Below are positions 7,954-15,930 of a DNA stretch of 64,000 nucleotides, one piece after another. The position numbers and the translations under genes are program-made. Source of the stretch: Roseicyclus salinarum (lineage in GTDB: Bacteria; Pseudomonadota; Alphaproteobacteria; Rhodobacterales; Rhodobacteraceae). The notes beneath the pieces are model-generated. The model did no database searches. It had not been told where the DNA came from and saw only the letters and a list, made by a program, of their open reading frames with translations. How positions within the stretch are numbered: position 1 is the first letter of the stretch; the number at the start of each line of letters is the position of its first letter. The DNA is taken from contig NZ_JARRSA010000014.1 of the NCBI RefSeq assembly GCF_029624655.1, forward strand, positions 1-64,000, written 5' to 3'.

Positions 7954-10011
7954 ATGCTTGAGACACGCCCCGACCCATCGGCGCTTCTGTCCTCCGTTTT
8001 CGGATTCGAAGGGTTCCGTCCGGGCCAGGCGGAAATCGTCGCCTCGGTCGCGGCGGGGCGCAACGTGCTTGCCATCATGCCGACGGGCGGCGGAAAATCC
8101 CTGTGCTTCCAGTTGCCCGCGCTGATGCGCGAGGGGGTGACGGTCGTGATCTCGCCGCTCATAGCTCTGATGCGCGACCAGGTGCGCGGGCTGCGCGAGG
8201 CCGGTGTGACCGCGGGGGGCCTGACCTCGGGCAACACGCCCGAGGAGACGGACGAGGTCTGGCAGGCGCTGGAGGAGGGGCGGCTGAAGCTGCTCTATAT
8301 CGCGCCCGAACGCCTCTCCTCGTCGGGGACCGAACGGATGCTGCGCCGCGCCGGCGTCTCGCTGATCGCCGTGGACGAGGCGCATTGCGTCAGCCAGTGG
8401 GGCCATGACTTCCGGCCGGATTACCTGAGAATCGGAGAGCTGCGGCGCACGCTGAACGTGCCGCTCGCGGCCTTCACGGCCACCGCCGACGCCGAGACGC
8501 GCGACGAGATCGTGAACCGCCTTTTCGACGGCGCGCCGCCCGAGACGTTCCTGCGCGGCTTCGACCGGCCGAACCTCGGCCTCGCCTTCGAGGTGAAGAA
8601 CCAGCCGAGGCAGCAGATCCTCAGCTACGCCGCCGCGCGCAAGGGCCAGTCCGGCATCGTCTATTGCGGCACGCGCGCCAAGACCGAGACGCTGGCGCAG
8701 GCCCTGCGCGAGGCAGGTCACAACGCCGTAGCCTATCACGGCGGCATGGACGCCGAGGCGCGGCGGCACGTCGAGCATCGCTTCGCCACCGACGACGGGC
8801 TGATCGTGGTGGCCACGGTCGCCTTCGGCATGGGCGTGGACAAGCCCGACATCCGCTGGGTCGCGCAGGCCGACCTGCCCAAGTCGATCGAGGCCTATTA
8901 CCAGGAGATCGGGCGCGCCGGCCGTGACGGGGCGCCGGCCGACACCCTCACGCTCTACGGGCCGGACGACATCCGCTTTCGCCGCGGGCAGATCGACGAG
9001 GGCCTCGCTCCGCCCGAACGCAAGGCCGCCGACCATGCGCGCCTGAACGCGCTTCTGGGTCTGGCCGAGGCCACGTCCTGCCGCCGCCAGAAGCTGCTGG
9101 GCTACTTCGGCGAGACGTCCGAGCCCTGCGGCAACTGCGATCTCTGCGCCGCCCCGCCCGAGACATTCGACGCCACGACCGCCGTCCAGAAAGCCCTGAG
9201 CGCGATCCTGCGCACGGGCGAGTATTTCGGTGCCGGACATCTCGTGGACATCCTGACCGGCACCGACACCGAGAAGGTGCGGGCCCGCGGGCACGACCGG
9301 CTGCCGACCTTCGGCGTCGGCACCGAGTTCGACCGCAAGGGCTGGCAGGCCGTGTTCCGCCAGATGATGGGCCACGACCTCGTGCGTCCCGACCCCGAGC
9401 GACACGGCGCGCTGCGCGTGACCGAGGCCGCGCGCCCGGTCCTTCGGGGCGAGACCGCGATCACGCTGCGCAAGGACACGCTCGCCCGTGGCGCGGCGCG
9501 GCGTCCCGCCGCCAGGGCGCTGGTCTCGGACGAGGACGCCCCGCTTCTGTCCGCGCTCAAGGCCAAGCGCCGCGCGCTGGCCGAGGCGGGGCGCGTGCCG
9601 GCCTACGTCATCTTCACCGACAGGACCCTGATCGAGATGGCCGAAACGCGGCCCCAGAGCATGGACGAGTTGGCCCGCATCTCGGGTGTCGGCGCGACAA
9701 AGCTGGAGCGCTACGGCGCGCAGTTTCTCGCCGTGATCACGGGCGAGGCGGCCGCGCCCGCCCATCCCGCGCGCCGCAAGCTTGCCGGGCGCGACGCCGG
9801 CGCGGTCTACGACCGGCTCCTGTCGATACAGGCCGACCTCGCGCGGGGGGAGACGGGGCTCGACAAGCCGCTGTCATGCTCGTCCTCGCAGCTTGCGAAA
9901 CTGGCTGACTTGCGCCCGACCGACCGCGAAACCGTCGAAAGACTGCTCGGCGACAGGCGCGCGGACCGTTTCGCCGACGCCTTTCTGGACGTTCTGCGCG
10001 AAGCGGGCTAG
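7954..10011 (+). CDS. recQ: ATP-dependent DNA helicase RecQ
   Basis: 3'-5' helicase of the RecF-type repair pathway. The protein has 685 residues. In order it shows the RecQ N-motif FGFEGFRPGQAEIV, Walker A PTGGGKSLCFQ near residue 48, the DEAH box VDEAHCVSQWGHDFRP near 135, motif VI EIGRAGRDG near 320, a zinc site with Cys in SCRRQKLLGYFG and PCGNCDLC (372-395), an RQC region, and an HRDC domain (SALKAKRRALAEAG to ISGVGATKLERYG). An extra C-terminal helical segment follows the HRDC. It is preceded by a 100-bp A/T-richer spacer that should hold its promoter. Confidence 0.96.
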   Translation: MLETRPDPSALLSSVFGFEGFRPGQAEIVASVAAGRNVLAIMPTGGGKSLCFQLPALMREGVTVVISPLIALMRDQVRGLREAGVTAGGLTSGNTPEETDEVWQALEEGRLKLLYIAPERLSSSGTERMLRRAGVSLIAVDEAHCVSQWGHDFRPDYLRIGELRRTLNVPLAAFTATADAETRDEIVNRLFDGAPPETFLRGFDRPNLGLAFEVKNQPRQQILSYAAARKGQSGIVYCGTRAKTETLAQALREAGHNAVAYHGGMDAEARRHVEHRFATDDGLIVVATVAFGMGVDKPDIRWVAQADLPKSIEAYYQEIGRAGRDGAPADTLTLYGPDDIRFRRGQIDEGLAPPERKAADHARLNALLGLAEATSCRRQKLLGYFGETSEPCGNCDLCAAPPETFDATTAVQKALSAILRTGEYFGAGHLVDILTGTDTEKVRARGHDRLPTFGVGTEFDRKGWQAVFRQMMGHDLVRPDPERHGALRVTEAARPVLRGETAITLRKDTLARGAARRPAARALVSDEDAPLLSALKAKRRALAEAGRVPAYVIFTDRTLIEMAETRPQSMDELARISGVGATKLERYGAQFLAVITGEAAAPAHPARRKLAGRDAGAVYDRLLSIQADLARGETGLDKPLSCSSSQLAKLADLRPTDRETVERLLGDRRADRFADAFLDVLREAG

Positions 10012-10062
10012 GTGCCCGCTACCGCATGCAACACCGCCCCGACCGACGAGGAGGAATGCCCT

Positions 10063-10833
10063 ATGCTGACCGTGATTTCCCCGGCGAAGCGTCTCGACTG
10101 GACCGAACGCGAGACGGAGATGACCGAGCCGCGCTTCCAGCCCGACGCCGAGGTGCTGGCCCGTGTCGCCCGGGGTCTTTCCACGGACGAGCTCACGAAG
10201 CTCATGGGGATCTCGCATGATCTCGCCAAGCTGAACGCCGAGCGGTTCGCCCGCTTCGGCGAGGGCGACCGCCGTCCCGCGGCGCTCGCGTTCGCGGGCG
10301 ACACCTATGCCGGGCTCGAGGCCGCGAGCCTCGATGCAGACGCGATGCGGTACGCGCAGGAGCGCCTGCGCATCCTGTCCGGTCTCTACGGGCTTTTGCG
10401 GCCCCTCGACGGGATCGAGGCCTACCGCCTCGAAATGGGCAGCCGCCTGAAGACCGATCGGGGCCGGTCGCTGTATGACTGGTGGGGCGACAGGATCGCG
10501 CGGACGCTGAACGAAGAGGCGCGGGCGGTCGGTGCGCGCACGCTCGTGAATTGCGCCTCGGTGGAATACTTCTCGGCCGTGGACGCGAAGGCGCTGGACC
10601 TCGATGTCGTGACCCCCGTCTTTCTCGAGGAGAAGTCCGACGGCCCGCGCATCGTCAGCTTCTTCGCCAAGAAGGCGCGCGGCGCGATGGCCCGCTTCAT
10701 CGTCGAGAAGCGGCTCGACGCGCCTGAACAGATCCTCGACTTCGACACAGGCGGTTATGCCCATGCGCCGGGGTTGAGCGAACCTGGCAAGCCCGCGTTC
10801 CTGCGCAGCGCCGCCGCCGAGCAGGCCGCCTGA
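10063..10833 (+). CDS. yaaA: YaaA family peroxide stress protein
   Basis: A 256-residue member of the YaaA/UPF0246 (DUF328) family. In E. coli the protein limits intracellular free iron and oxidative DNA damage during peroxide stress. Recognised from MLTVISPAKRLDW at the start, LSGLYGLLRPLDGIEAYRLEMG in the centre and the FFAKKARGAMARF stretch. ATG 10063 has a GAGGAGG ribosome site, which is better than the GTG at 10012 directly after recQ. Being directly behind recQ it may share that transcript, which would pair a DNA repair helicase with an oxidative-stress protein. Confidence 0.92.
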   Translation: MLTVISPAKRLDWTERETEMTEPRFQPDAEVLARVARGLSTDELTKLMGISHDLAKLNAERFARFGEGDRRPAALAFAGDTYAGLEAASLDADAMRYAQERLRILSGLYGLLRPLDGIEAYRLEMGSRLKTDRGRSLYDWWGDRIARTLNEEARAVGARTLVNCASVEYFSAVDAKALDLDVVTPVFLEEKSDGPRIVSFFAKKARGAMARFIVEKRLDAPEQILDFDTGGYAHAPGLSEPGKPAFLRSAAAEQAA

Positions 10834-10868
10834 GCGCGCTGAGGCCGGCGCGTCCGGGCCGCGATGCC

Positions 10869-11165
10869 TCAGTGACCGGGGTGCGATTTCCCGAAGGCGG
10901 CCTTCTGGTCGTCGGTCGCCTCGGACTGGAATTTCGCCTTCCACTCCGAATAGGGCATCCCGTAGACGACCTCGCGGGCGGCCTCCTTGTCCATCTCGAC
11001 GCCCCGCTCCGCCGCGGCTTCCTGATACCAGCGCCCAAGGCAGTTCCGGCAGAACCCGGCAAGGTTCATCATGTCGATGTTCTGCACGTCCCGGCGTTCG
11101 TCGAGATGGCGGAGGAGCCGGCGGAAAGCGGCGGCCTCGAGTTCCAGCTTCGTCTGTTCGTCCAT
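10869..11165 (-). CDS. DUF1244 domain protein
   Basis: A 98-residue soluble protein of the DUF1244 family, common in proteobacteria. The hallmark AGFCRNCLGRWYQEAA (Cys pair) and VYGMPYSEWKAKFQ are present. The start is ATG 11165 with a GGAGGATC ribosome site. It follows the N-formylglutamate amidohydrolase gene by 25 bp on the same strand; the two probably form one transcript. Molecular function is unknown. Confidence 0.88.
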   Translation of the reverse strand: MDEQTKLELEAAAFRRLLRHLDERRDVQNIDMMNLAGFCRNCLGRWYQEAAAERGVEMDKEAAREVVYGMPYSEWKAKFQSEATDDQKAAFGKSHPGH

Positions 11166-11190
11166 GTCGGATCCTCCGGTTGGTGCTTGC

Positions 11191-11946
11191 TCAGAGGTCG
11201 GCAATCCTCAGCGCCGCGTCAAGCATCGGCGCGAGGCGGGCGCCCCATGCCGCCTGCTGCGCGCCTGTCGCGATCAGGTCGTTGCGAACCTCGATCAGGA
11301 CGTGCGGCAGGCCTGTCCGCACGCCGTGCCGGTCCAGGGCGTCGCCCGGCAGGTGGCCCGAATAGGGCTGGTTGTCGCCGACGCACAGGTCCGCCTCGGC
11401 GTTCAGCCGCGCCAGAAGCGGCAGCGCAAGCCGCGTGTCGCCGGCATAGAGCACACCCACATGCCACGGGCGCGGCGGCCTGCCGACGAATTGCGGCGTG
11501 AAGGAATGCACGGCGACGATCACCGGGTTCTCGCGCGCCGCGATAAGGCCCTCGATCGCCTTGTGGTAGGGCCGGTGGTAAAGGCGCAGGCGGCGCTCGA
11601 CCTCGGCCGCGTCCGCGTGGCGGTTGGCGGGAATGATCGAGCCGTCGTAGACCTTCATCAGGAGCGTGGGATCGTCCTCGCCCCGGTTGGGGTCGATCAC
11701 CAGCCGTGAAAAATCCGACAGGATCGCCGGGGCGTCGAGCGCGCGCGCCAGAGCCCGCGCCACGCCGGCGGCCCCGACGTCATAGGCGATGTGGCGTTCC
11801 ATGTCCTCGGGCGGAAGGCCGAGGTCCCCGCCCGCGACCTCTAGGGGCACGCGGTTCGAGGCGTGGTCGCACGTCACCACCCAGCGCGACGGGCGGTCCG
11901 CGCCTTCGACGTGACAGACGGCATCGGCAGGATCGGGCGGCGTCAT
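11191..11946 (-). CDS. N-formylglutamate amidohydrolase family protein
   Basis: A 251-residue metal-dependent amidohydrolase of the FGase family, which in histidine degradation splits N-formylglutamate to glutamate and formate. Seen: WVVTCDHASNRVP, SDFSRLVIDPNRGEDDPTL, IPANRHAD, YHRPYHKAIEG, VIVAVHSFTPQF and GLPHVLIEVRNDLI, all typical positions. No other hut genes are near, so the true substrate may be another N-formyl compound. The ATG at 11946 was chosen over upstream in-frame Met codons because conservation begins just after it and the extension is Arg-rich. Confidence 0.86.
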   Translation of the reverse strand: MTPPDPADAVCHVEGADRPSRWVVTCDHASNRVPLEVAGGDLGLPPEDMERHIAYDVGAAGVARALARALDAPAILSDFSRLVIDPNRGEDDPTLLMKVYDGSIIPANRHADAAEVERRLRLYHRPYHKAIEGLIAARENPVIVAVHSFTPQFVGRPPRPWHVGVLYAGDTRLALPLLARLNAEADLCVGDNQPYSGHLPGDALDRHGVRTGLPHVLIEVRNDLIATGAQQAAWGARLAPMLDAALRIADL

Positions 11947-12052
11947 GGTCCCGTGGCATCCCCTTCGTTCGACGCGATGCCATAAGCGAGGCGTGACGGG
12001 ATGGAAAGCCGTGCGTGGACGGGTCCGGTCGCGGCTGCGCGGCATTGCGCGG

Positions 12053-12081
12053 TTGTCCTGTCGCCGGGAATGCGCCAATAC
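12053..12081 (+). promoter_or_regulatory. Candidate pyk promoter
   Basis: TTGTCC (12053-12058), 17-bp spacer, CAATAC (12076-12081), about 110 bp before the pyk ATG in the divergent gap with the amidohydrolase gene. The -35 is fair and the -10 weak. Confidence 0.25.
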
Positions 12082-12192
12082 GGGCACAACCCCGGTGTGA
12101 GCGGTAACGGACGTGGCAACTCAGGCCGCAGGGTCCGCACGGCCGCGCCGCAACCGGACAACAGGGACAAGGTCACGAAAGCGAGCGGACCC

Positions 12193-13641
12193 ATGAAACG
12201 CGCAAGACATGTGAAGATCGTCGCCACGTTGGGGCCGGCCTCGGACGGCTACGACATGATCCGGAAACTGTTCGATGCCGGGGCCGACGTGTTCCGGCTG
12301 AACATGAGCCATGGCGGCCATGACGAGATCCGCGCCCGCCATGCCGCCATCCGTCAGGTCGAGAAGGACACCGGCAGCCCGATCGCCATCCTCGCCGACC
12401 TGCAGGGGCCGAAACTGCGCTGCGGGACCTTCGCCAACGGCGAGGGCTACGAGCTGGAGAACGGCGCGCGTTTCCGCTTCGACCTCGACCCGACGCCGGG
12501 CGACGCGCAGCGCGTGCAGCTGCCGCACAAGGAGATCTTCGAGGCGATCGAGCCCGGATCGAGGCTTCTGGTCAACGACGGCAAGGTGCGCCTTCGCGTC
12601 GACGAGTGCGGCCCGGATTTCGCCGAGTGCACCGTGCTGGCGGGCGGGCCGATCTCGAACCGCAAGGGCGTGAACGTGCCCGACGTGGTCCTGCCGCTGG
12701 CCGCACTGTCCGAAAAGGACCGCAAGGACCTGGAATTCGTCTGCGATCTGGGCGTCGACTGGCTGGCGCTGTCCTTCGTGCAGCGCGCGGCGGACGTGCA
12801 CGAGGCGCGCGGGCTGGCCAAGGGCCGCGCCGCGATCCTCTCCAAGATCGAGAAGCCCGCCGCCGTCCAGGCCTTCGAGGAGATCCTCGACGCCTCCGAC
12901 GGGATCATGGTCGCGCGCGGCGATCTGGGTGTCGAGCTTCCGGTCCACGCCGTGCCGCCGATCCAGAAGCGGCTGGTGCGCAAGTGCCGCGCGGCGGCCA
13001 AGCCCGTCATCGTCGCCACGCAGATGCTGGAAAGCATGATCGAAAGCCCGATGCCAACGCGCGCCGAGGTATCGGACGTCGCGACCGCGCTCTACGAGGG
13101 TGCGGACGCGGTGATGCTGAGCGCCGAAAGCGCCGCCGGCAGCTACCCGATCGAAGCAGTGACGACGATGCACAACGTCGCGGTCGAGGTCGAAAGCGAC
13201 AGCAACTACCGCGACATCATGCAGGCAAGCCGCGCCGTGAAGCGCAACTCGACGGCGGACGCCATCGTCTCCGCCGCCCGCGAGATCGCCGAGACGGTCG
13301 ACATCAAGGCGATCTGCTGCTTCACGCAGTCGGGCAAGACCGCCGCGCTGGTGGCGCGCGAGCGTCCGGGTGTGCCGATCCTCGCGCTGACGCCGCTGAT
13401 CGGGGTGGCGCGGCGGATGTGCCTGACATGGGGCATCGTCAACATCGTCACCGAGGAGCAGGTCCGCTTCAAGGGCGCGGTCGTCAACGCCGCGAGGGCC
13501 GCGCGCTCGGGCGGCTACGCGACCGAGGAAGACCAGATCATCGTCGTCGCGGGCGTTCCCTTCAACGTGCAGGGCTCCACCAACATCCTGCGCGTCGCGC
13601 CCTGTGCCGAACGCCTGATCTACGCCACCGATCCCGAGTGA
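12193..13641 (+). CDS. pyk: Pyruvate kinase
   Basis: Converts phosphoenolpyruvate and ADP to pyruvate and ATP, the last step of glycolysis. The protein has 482 residues. Key parts: KIVATLGPAS near residue 7, FRLNMSHGGH with the ADP-contact Arg, ILADLQGPKLRCG, the catalytic SKIEKPAAVQ (Lys), MVARGDLGVELP (Mg site) and ATQMLESMIESPMPTRAEVSDVA. The frame is open 64 codons further upstream to 12001, but the conserved protein begins at ATG 12193. A small membrane-protein gene follows seven bp after the stop. Confidence 0.96.
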   Translation: MKRARHVKIVATLGPASDGYDMIRKLFDAGADVFRLNMSHGGHDEIRARHAAIRQVEKDTGSPIAILADLQGPKLRCGTFANGEGYELENGARFRFDLDPTPGDAQRVQLPHKEIFEAIEPGSRLLVNDGKVRLRVDECGPDFAECTVLAGGPISNRKGVNVPDVVLPLAALSEKDRKDLEFVCDLGVDWLALSFVQRAADVHEARGLAKGRAAILSKIEKPAAVQAFEEILDASDGIMVARGDLGVELPVHAVPPIQKRLVRKCRAAAKPVIVATQMLESMIESPMPTRAEVSDVATALYEGADAVMLSAESAAGSYPIEAVTTMHNVAVEVESDSNYRDIMQASRAVKRNSTADAIVSAAREIAETVDIKAICCFTQSGKTAALVARERPGVPILALTPLIGVARRMCLTWGIVNIVTEEQVRFKGAVVNAARAARSGGYATEEDQIIVVAGVPFNVQGSTNILRVAPCAERLIYATDPE

Positions 13642-13648
13642 GGGCGCG

Positions 13649-13879
13649 ATGGCGATCGGCGCCGACATCCTGATCGTCGCCGCGACGCTGGTCCTCGGGG
13701 TCTCGATCGCCTCGGTCGTGGCCCGCTGGAGCGAGCGGCGCTGGTCCGTTCCCGGCCTCGTCGGGCTGGCCGTGGCGGCGGGGCTGTTCGTTCATGTCCA
13801 CCTGCGCACGGAAGGCGGGCTGACATGGACCGACGTGCCCGACAGCTTCATCCTTGTGGCGGCGCGGGTGCTGAACTGA
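13649..13879 (+). CDS. Small membrane protein downstream of pyk
   Basis: A 76-residue protein with two predicted transmembrane segments (about residues 5-24 and 33-52) and a short polar C-terminal tail ending in a hydrophobic helix. The start is ATG 13649, seven bases after the pyk stop, so it is probably co-transcribed with pyk. I do not recognise a domain. Codon use matches the neighbours. It could be a conserved family-specific membrane protein; no function can be given. Confidence 0.7.
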   Translation: MAIGADILIVAATLVLGVSIASVVARWSERRWSVPGLVGLAVAAGLFVHVHLRTEGGLTWTDVPDSFILVAARVLN

Positions 13880-13883
13880 CGGC

Positions 13884-13912
13884 TTGCCAGTGTGACGCTT
13901 AGGATGTAAGCG
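13884..13912 (+). promoter_or_regulatory. Candidate rpmI-rplT promoter
   Basis: TTGCCA (13884-13889), exact 17-bp spacer, TAAGCG (13907-13912), 80 bp before the rpmI ATG and just after the preceding gene's stop. Confidence 0.4.
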
Positions 13913-13991
13913 ACCCGCTCCAACGGTGCGACCGGCCAGAACGGCATGCCGAGTCGCGCCCGAACCGCTCTATCAAGAACAGGAGACGGAA

Positions 13992-14192
13992 ATGCCGAAG
14001 ATGAAGACCAAGTCGAGCGCCAAGAAGCGCTTCAAGGTGACCGGCACCGGCAAGGTGGTGGCGGCGCAGGCCGGCAAGCGGCACGGGATGATCAAGCGGA
14101 CGACCAAGTTCATCCGCACCGCGCGGGGAACGACGACGCTGTCGGCGCCCGACGCGAAGATCGTCAAGTCCTACATGCCCTACGACCGCTGA
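13992..14192 (+). CDS. rpmI: 50S ribosomal protein L35
   Basis: Ribosomal protein bL35, 66 residues, with the standard [20 protein letters not shown] opening and high Lys/Arg content. The ATG at 13992 follows an AGGAGA ribosome site. It is paired with rplT 13 bp downstream, the usual bacterial order, but infC, which often precedes the pair, is absent here. Confidence 0.98.
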   Translation: MPKMKTKSSAKKRFKVTGTGKVVAAQAGKRHGMIKRTTKFIRTARGTTTLSAPDAKIVKSYMPYDR

Positions 14193-14205
14193 GGAGGCCT
14201 GAACC

Positions 14206-14565
14206 ATGTCCCGCACCAAAGGTGGAACCGTCACCCATCGCCGCCACAAGAAGGTTCTTGACGCGGCCAAAGGCTATTACGGCGCGCGCTCGCGGAACTT
14301 CCGCACCGCCACGCAGGCCGTCGACAAGGCGAACCAGTACGCCACCCGCGACCGCAAGAACCGCAAGCGCCAGTTCCGCGCCCTGTGGATCCAGCGGATC
14401 AACGCGGCGGTTCGCGCCCATGACGAGGCGCTGACGTATTCGCGCTTCATCAGCGGTCTGGCGAAGGCCGGGATCGAGGTCGACCGCAAGGTCCTCGCCG
14501 ATCTCGCCGTGCACGAGCCCGACGCCTTCGGCGCGATCGTCGCGCAGGCGAAGGCCGCGCTCTGA
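14206..14565 (+). CDS. rplT: 50S ribosomal protein L20
   Basis: Ribosomal protein bL20, 119 residues, which binds 23S rRNA early in 50S assembly. Seen: [20 protein letters not shown] near the N-end, [26 protein letters not shown] in the centre and [21 protein letters not shown] near the C-end. The start is ATG 14206 after a strong GAGGAGG ribosome site. A clear terminator follows. Confidence 0.98.
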   Translation: MSRTKGGTVTHRRHKKVLDAAKGYYGARSRNFRTATQAVDKANQYATRDRKNRKRQFRALWIQRINAAVRAHDEALTYSRFISGLAKAGIEVDRKVLADLAVHEPDAFGAIVAQAKAAL

Positions 14566-14590
14566 GCCATCGCTTCGCAGGCTGAATTCG

Positions 14591-14630
14591 GGCCCCCGCC
14601 GGACATCTCCGCGCGGGGGCCTTTCCTTTT
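14591..14630 (+). terminator. Rho-independent terminator after rplT
   Basis: GGCCCCCGC (14591-14599) pairs with GCGGGGGCC (14613-14621), followed by TTTCCTTTT. The stem is nine perfect base pairs. It separates rpmI-rplT from pheS. Confidence 0.85.
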
Positions 14631-14647
14631 GCGGGGTCCGGCCCGCC

Positions 14648-14675
14648 TTGCAATCCGGGCGGCGCGTGGTAGGGG
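14648..14675 (+). promoter_or_regulatory. Candidate pheS promoter
   Basis: TTGCAA (14648-14653), 16-bp spacer, TAGGGG (14670-14675), about 37 bp before the pheS ATG and just behind the rplT terminator. Confidence 0.35.
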
Positions 14676-14711
14676 AAGCGCCGGACCCGAAAACGGCGGA
14701 GTGCGCGGATC

Positions 14712-15785
14712 ATGGACGGTTTGGATCAGCTGAAATCGGACTGGCTCGGCCGGATCGGGCAGGCCGGGGACGAGGCCGCGCTCGAGGAGCTTCGCGTCGC
14801 CGCGCTGGGCAAGAAGGGCGAGATCAGCCTCAGGATGCGCGAGCTGGGCAAGATGACCCCGGAGGAGCGTCAGGTCGCGGGCCCGGCGCTGAACGCGCTC
14901 AAGGACGAGGTCAACGCGGCGATCTCGGCGAAGAAGGCCGCGCTTGGCGACGCCGCCCTCGACGAGCGGCTCAGGGCCGAATGGCTCGACGTCACACTGC
15001 CCGCCCGCCACCGCCGCGCCGGCACGATCCACCCCGTCAGCCAGGTGACCGAGGAAGTCACGGCGATCTTCGCCGACATGGGCTTCGCCGTCGCCGAAGG
15101 CCCGCAGGTCGAGACCGACTGGTACAACTTCGACGCGCTGAACATCCCCGGCCACCACCCCGCGCGCGCCGAGATGGACACCTTCTACATGCACCGCGCC
15201 GAGGGCGACGACCGCCCGCCCCACGTCCTGCGCACCCATACCTCTCCGGTGCAGATCCGGCACATGGAAGCCTATGGCGCGCCCTGCCGCGTGATCGCGC
15301 CCGGCCGGGTCTACCGCGCCGACTACGATCAGACCCACACGCCGATGTTCCACCAGGTCGAAGGCCTGGCCATCGACCGCGACATCTCGATGGCGAACCT
15401 GAAATGGACGCTGGAGGAATTCTTCTCGGCCTATTTCGGCACGAAGGTCAGGACCCGTTTCCGCGCCTCGCACTTCCCGTTCACGGAACCCTCGGCCGAG
15501 GTCGACATCCAGTGTTCCTTCGAGGGCGGCACCGTGAAGGTCGGCGAGGGCGACGGCTGGCTCGAGGTTCTGGGCTCGGGGATGGTGCATCCCAAGGTGC
15601 TGTCGGCAGCGGGCGTGGACCCGTCCGAATGGCAGGGCTTCGCCTTCGGCATGGGCATCGACCGGATCGCGATGCTGAAATACGGCATCCCCGACCTGCG
15701 CGCGTTCTTCGACAGCGACCTGCGCTGGCTCAGGCACTACGGCTTCAGCGCGCTGGAGGTGCCGACGGTCCACGCGGGGATGTGA
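14712..15785 (+). CDS. pheS: Phenylalanyl-tRNA synthetase alpha subunit
   Basis: Catalytic subunit of the (alpha-beta)2 class II synthetase that charges tRNA-Phe. The protein has 357 residues: an N-terminal coiled-coil for tRNA contact (about 1-90), motif 1 region [19 protein letters not shown], motif 2 [17 protein letters not shown] and [29 protein letters not shown], and motif 3 [22 protein letters not shown]. The A294-type specificity region ([10 protein letters not shown]) is normal. pheT follows after 145 bp. Confidence 0.97.
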   Translation: MDGLDQLKSDWLGRIGQAGDEAALEELRVAALGKKGEISLRMRELGKMTPEERQVAGPALNALKDEVNAAISAKKAALGDAALDERLRAEWLDVTLPARHRRAGTIHPVSQVTEEVTAIFADMGFAVAEGPQVETDWYNFDALNIPGHHPARAEMDTFYMHRAEGDDRPPHVLRTHTSPVQIRHMEAYGAPCRVIAPGRVYRADYDQTHTPMFHQVEGLAIDRDISMANLKWTLEEFFSAYFGTKVRTRFRASHFPFTEPSAEVDIQCSFEGGTVKVGEGDGWLEVLGSGMVHPKVLSAAGVDPSEWQGFAFGMGIDRIAMLKYGIPDLRAFFDSDLRWLRHYGFSALEVPTVHAGM

Positions 15786-15872
15786 GCGCCTTCTCACGTC
15801 GAGGCCGCTTCGCCGCGGTGGCATGGCCGCGATGATGCGCCTCGGCCGACGGGGCCGCGCCATTTCCCCGGG

Positions 15873-15900
15873 TGGACACCGCGCACAGAGACGCTAGAAC
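15873..15900 (+). promoter_or_regulatory. Candidate pheT promoter
   Basis: TGGACA (15873-15878), 16-bp spacer, TAGAAC (15895-15900), about 30 bp before the pheT ATG. Explains the 145-bp gap between pheS and pheT. Confidence 0.4.
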
Positions 15901-15930
15901 GCGCTGAACCGCGCGACGGAGCCTGCACGC

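Noticed and set aside
11943-12227. Minus-strand ORF with a lipoprotein-like start (LSLLSGCG) in the gap before pyk
   Set aside because: It starts inside the pyk coding region, its tail looks like translated intergenic DNA with no domain, and it ends over the amidohydrolase start. The lipobox is probably chance in high-GC DNA.
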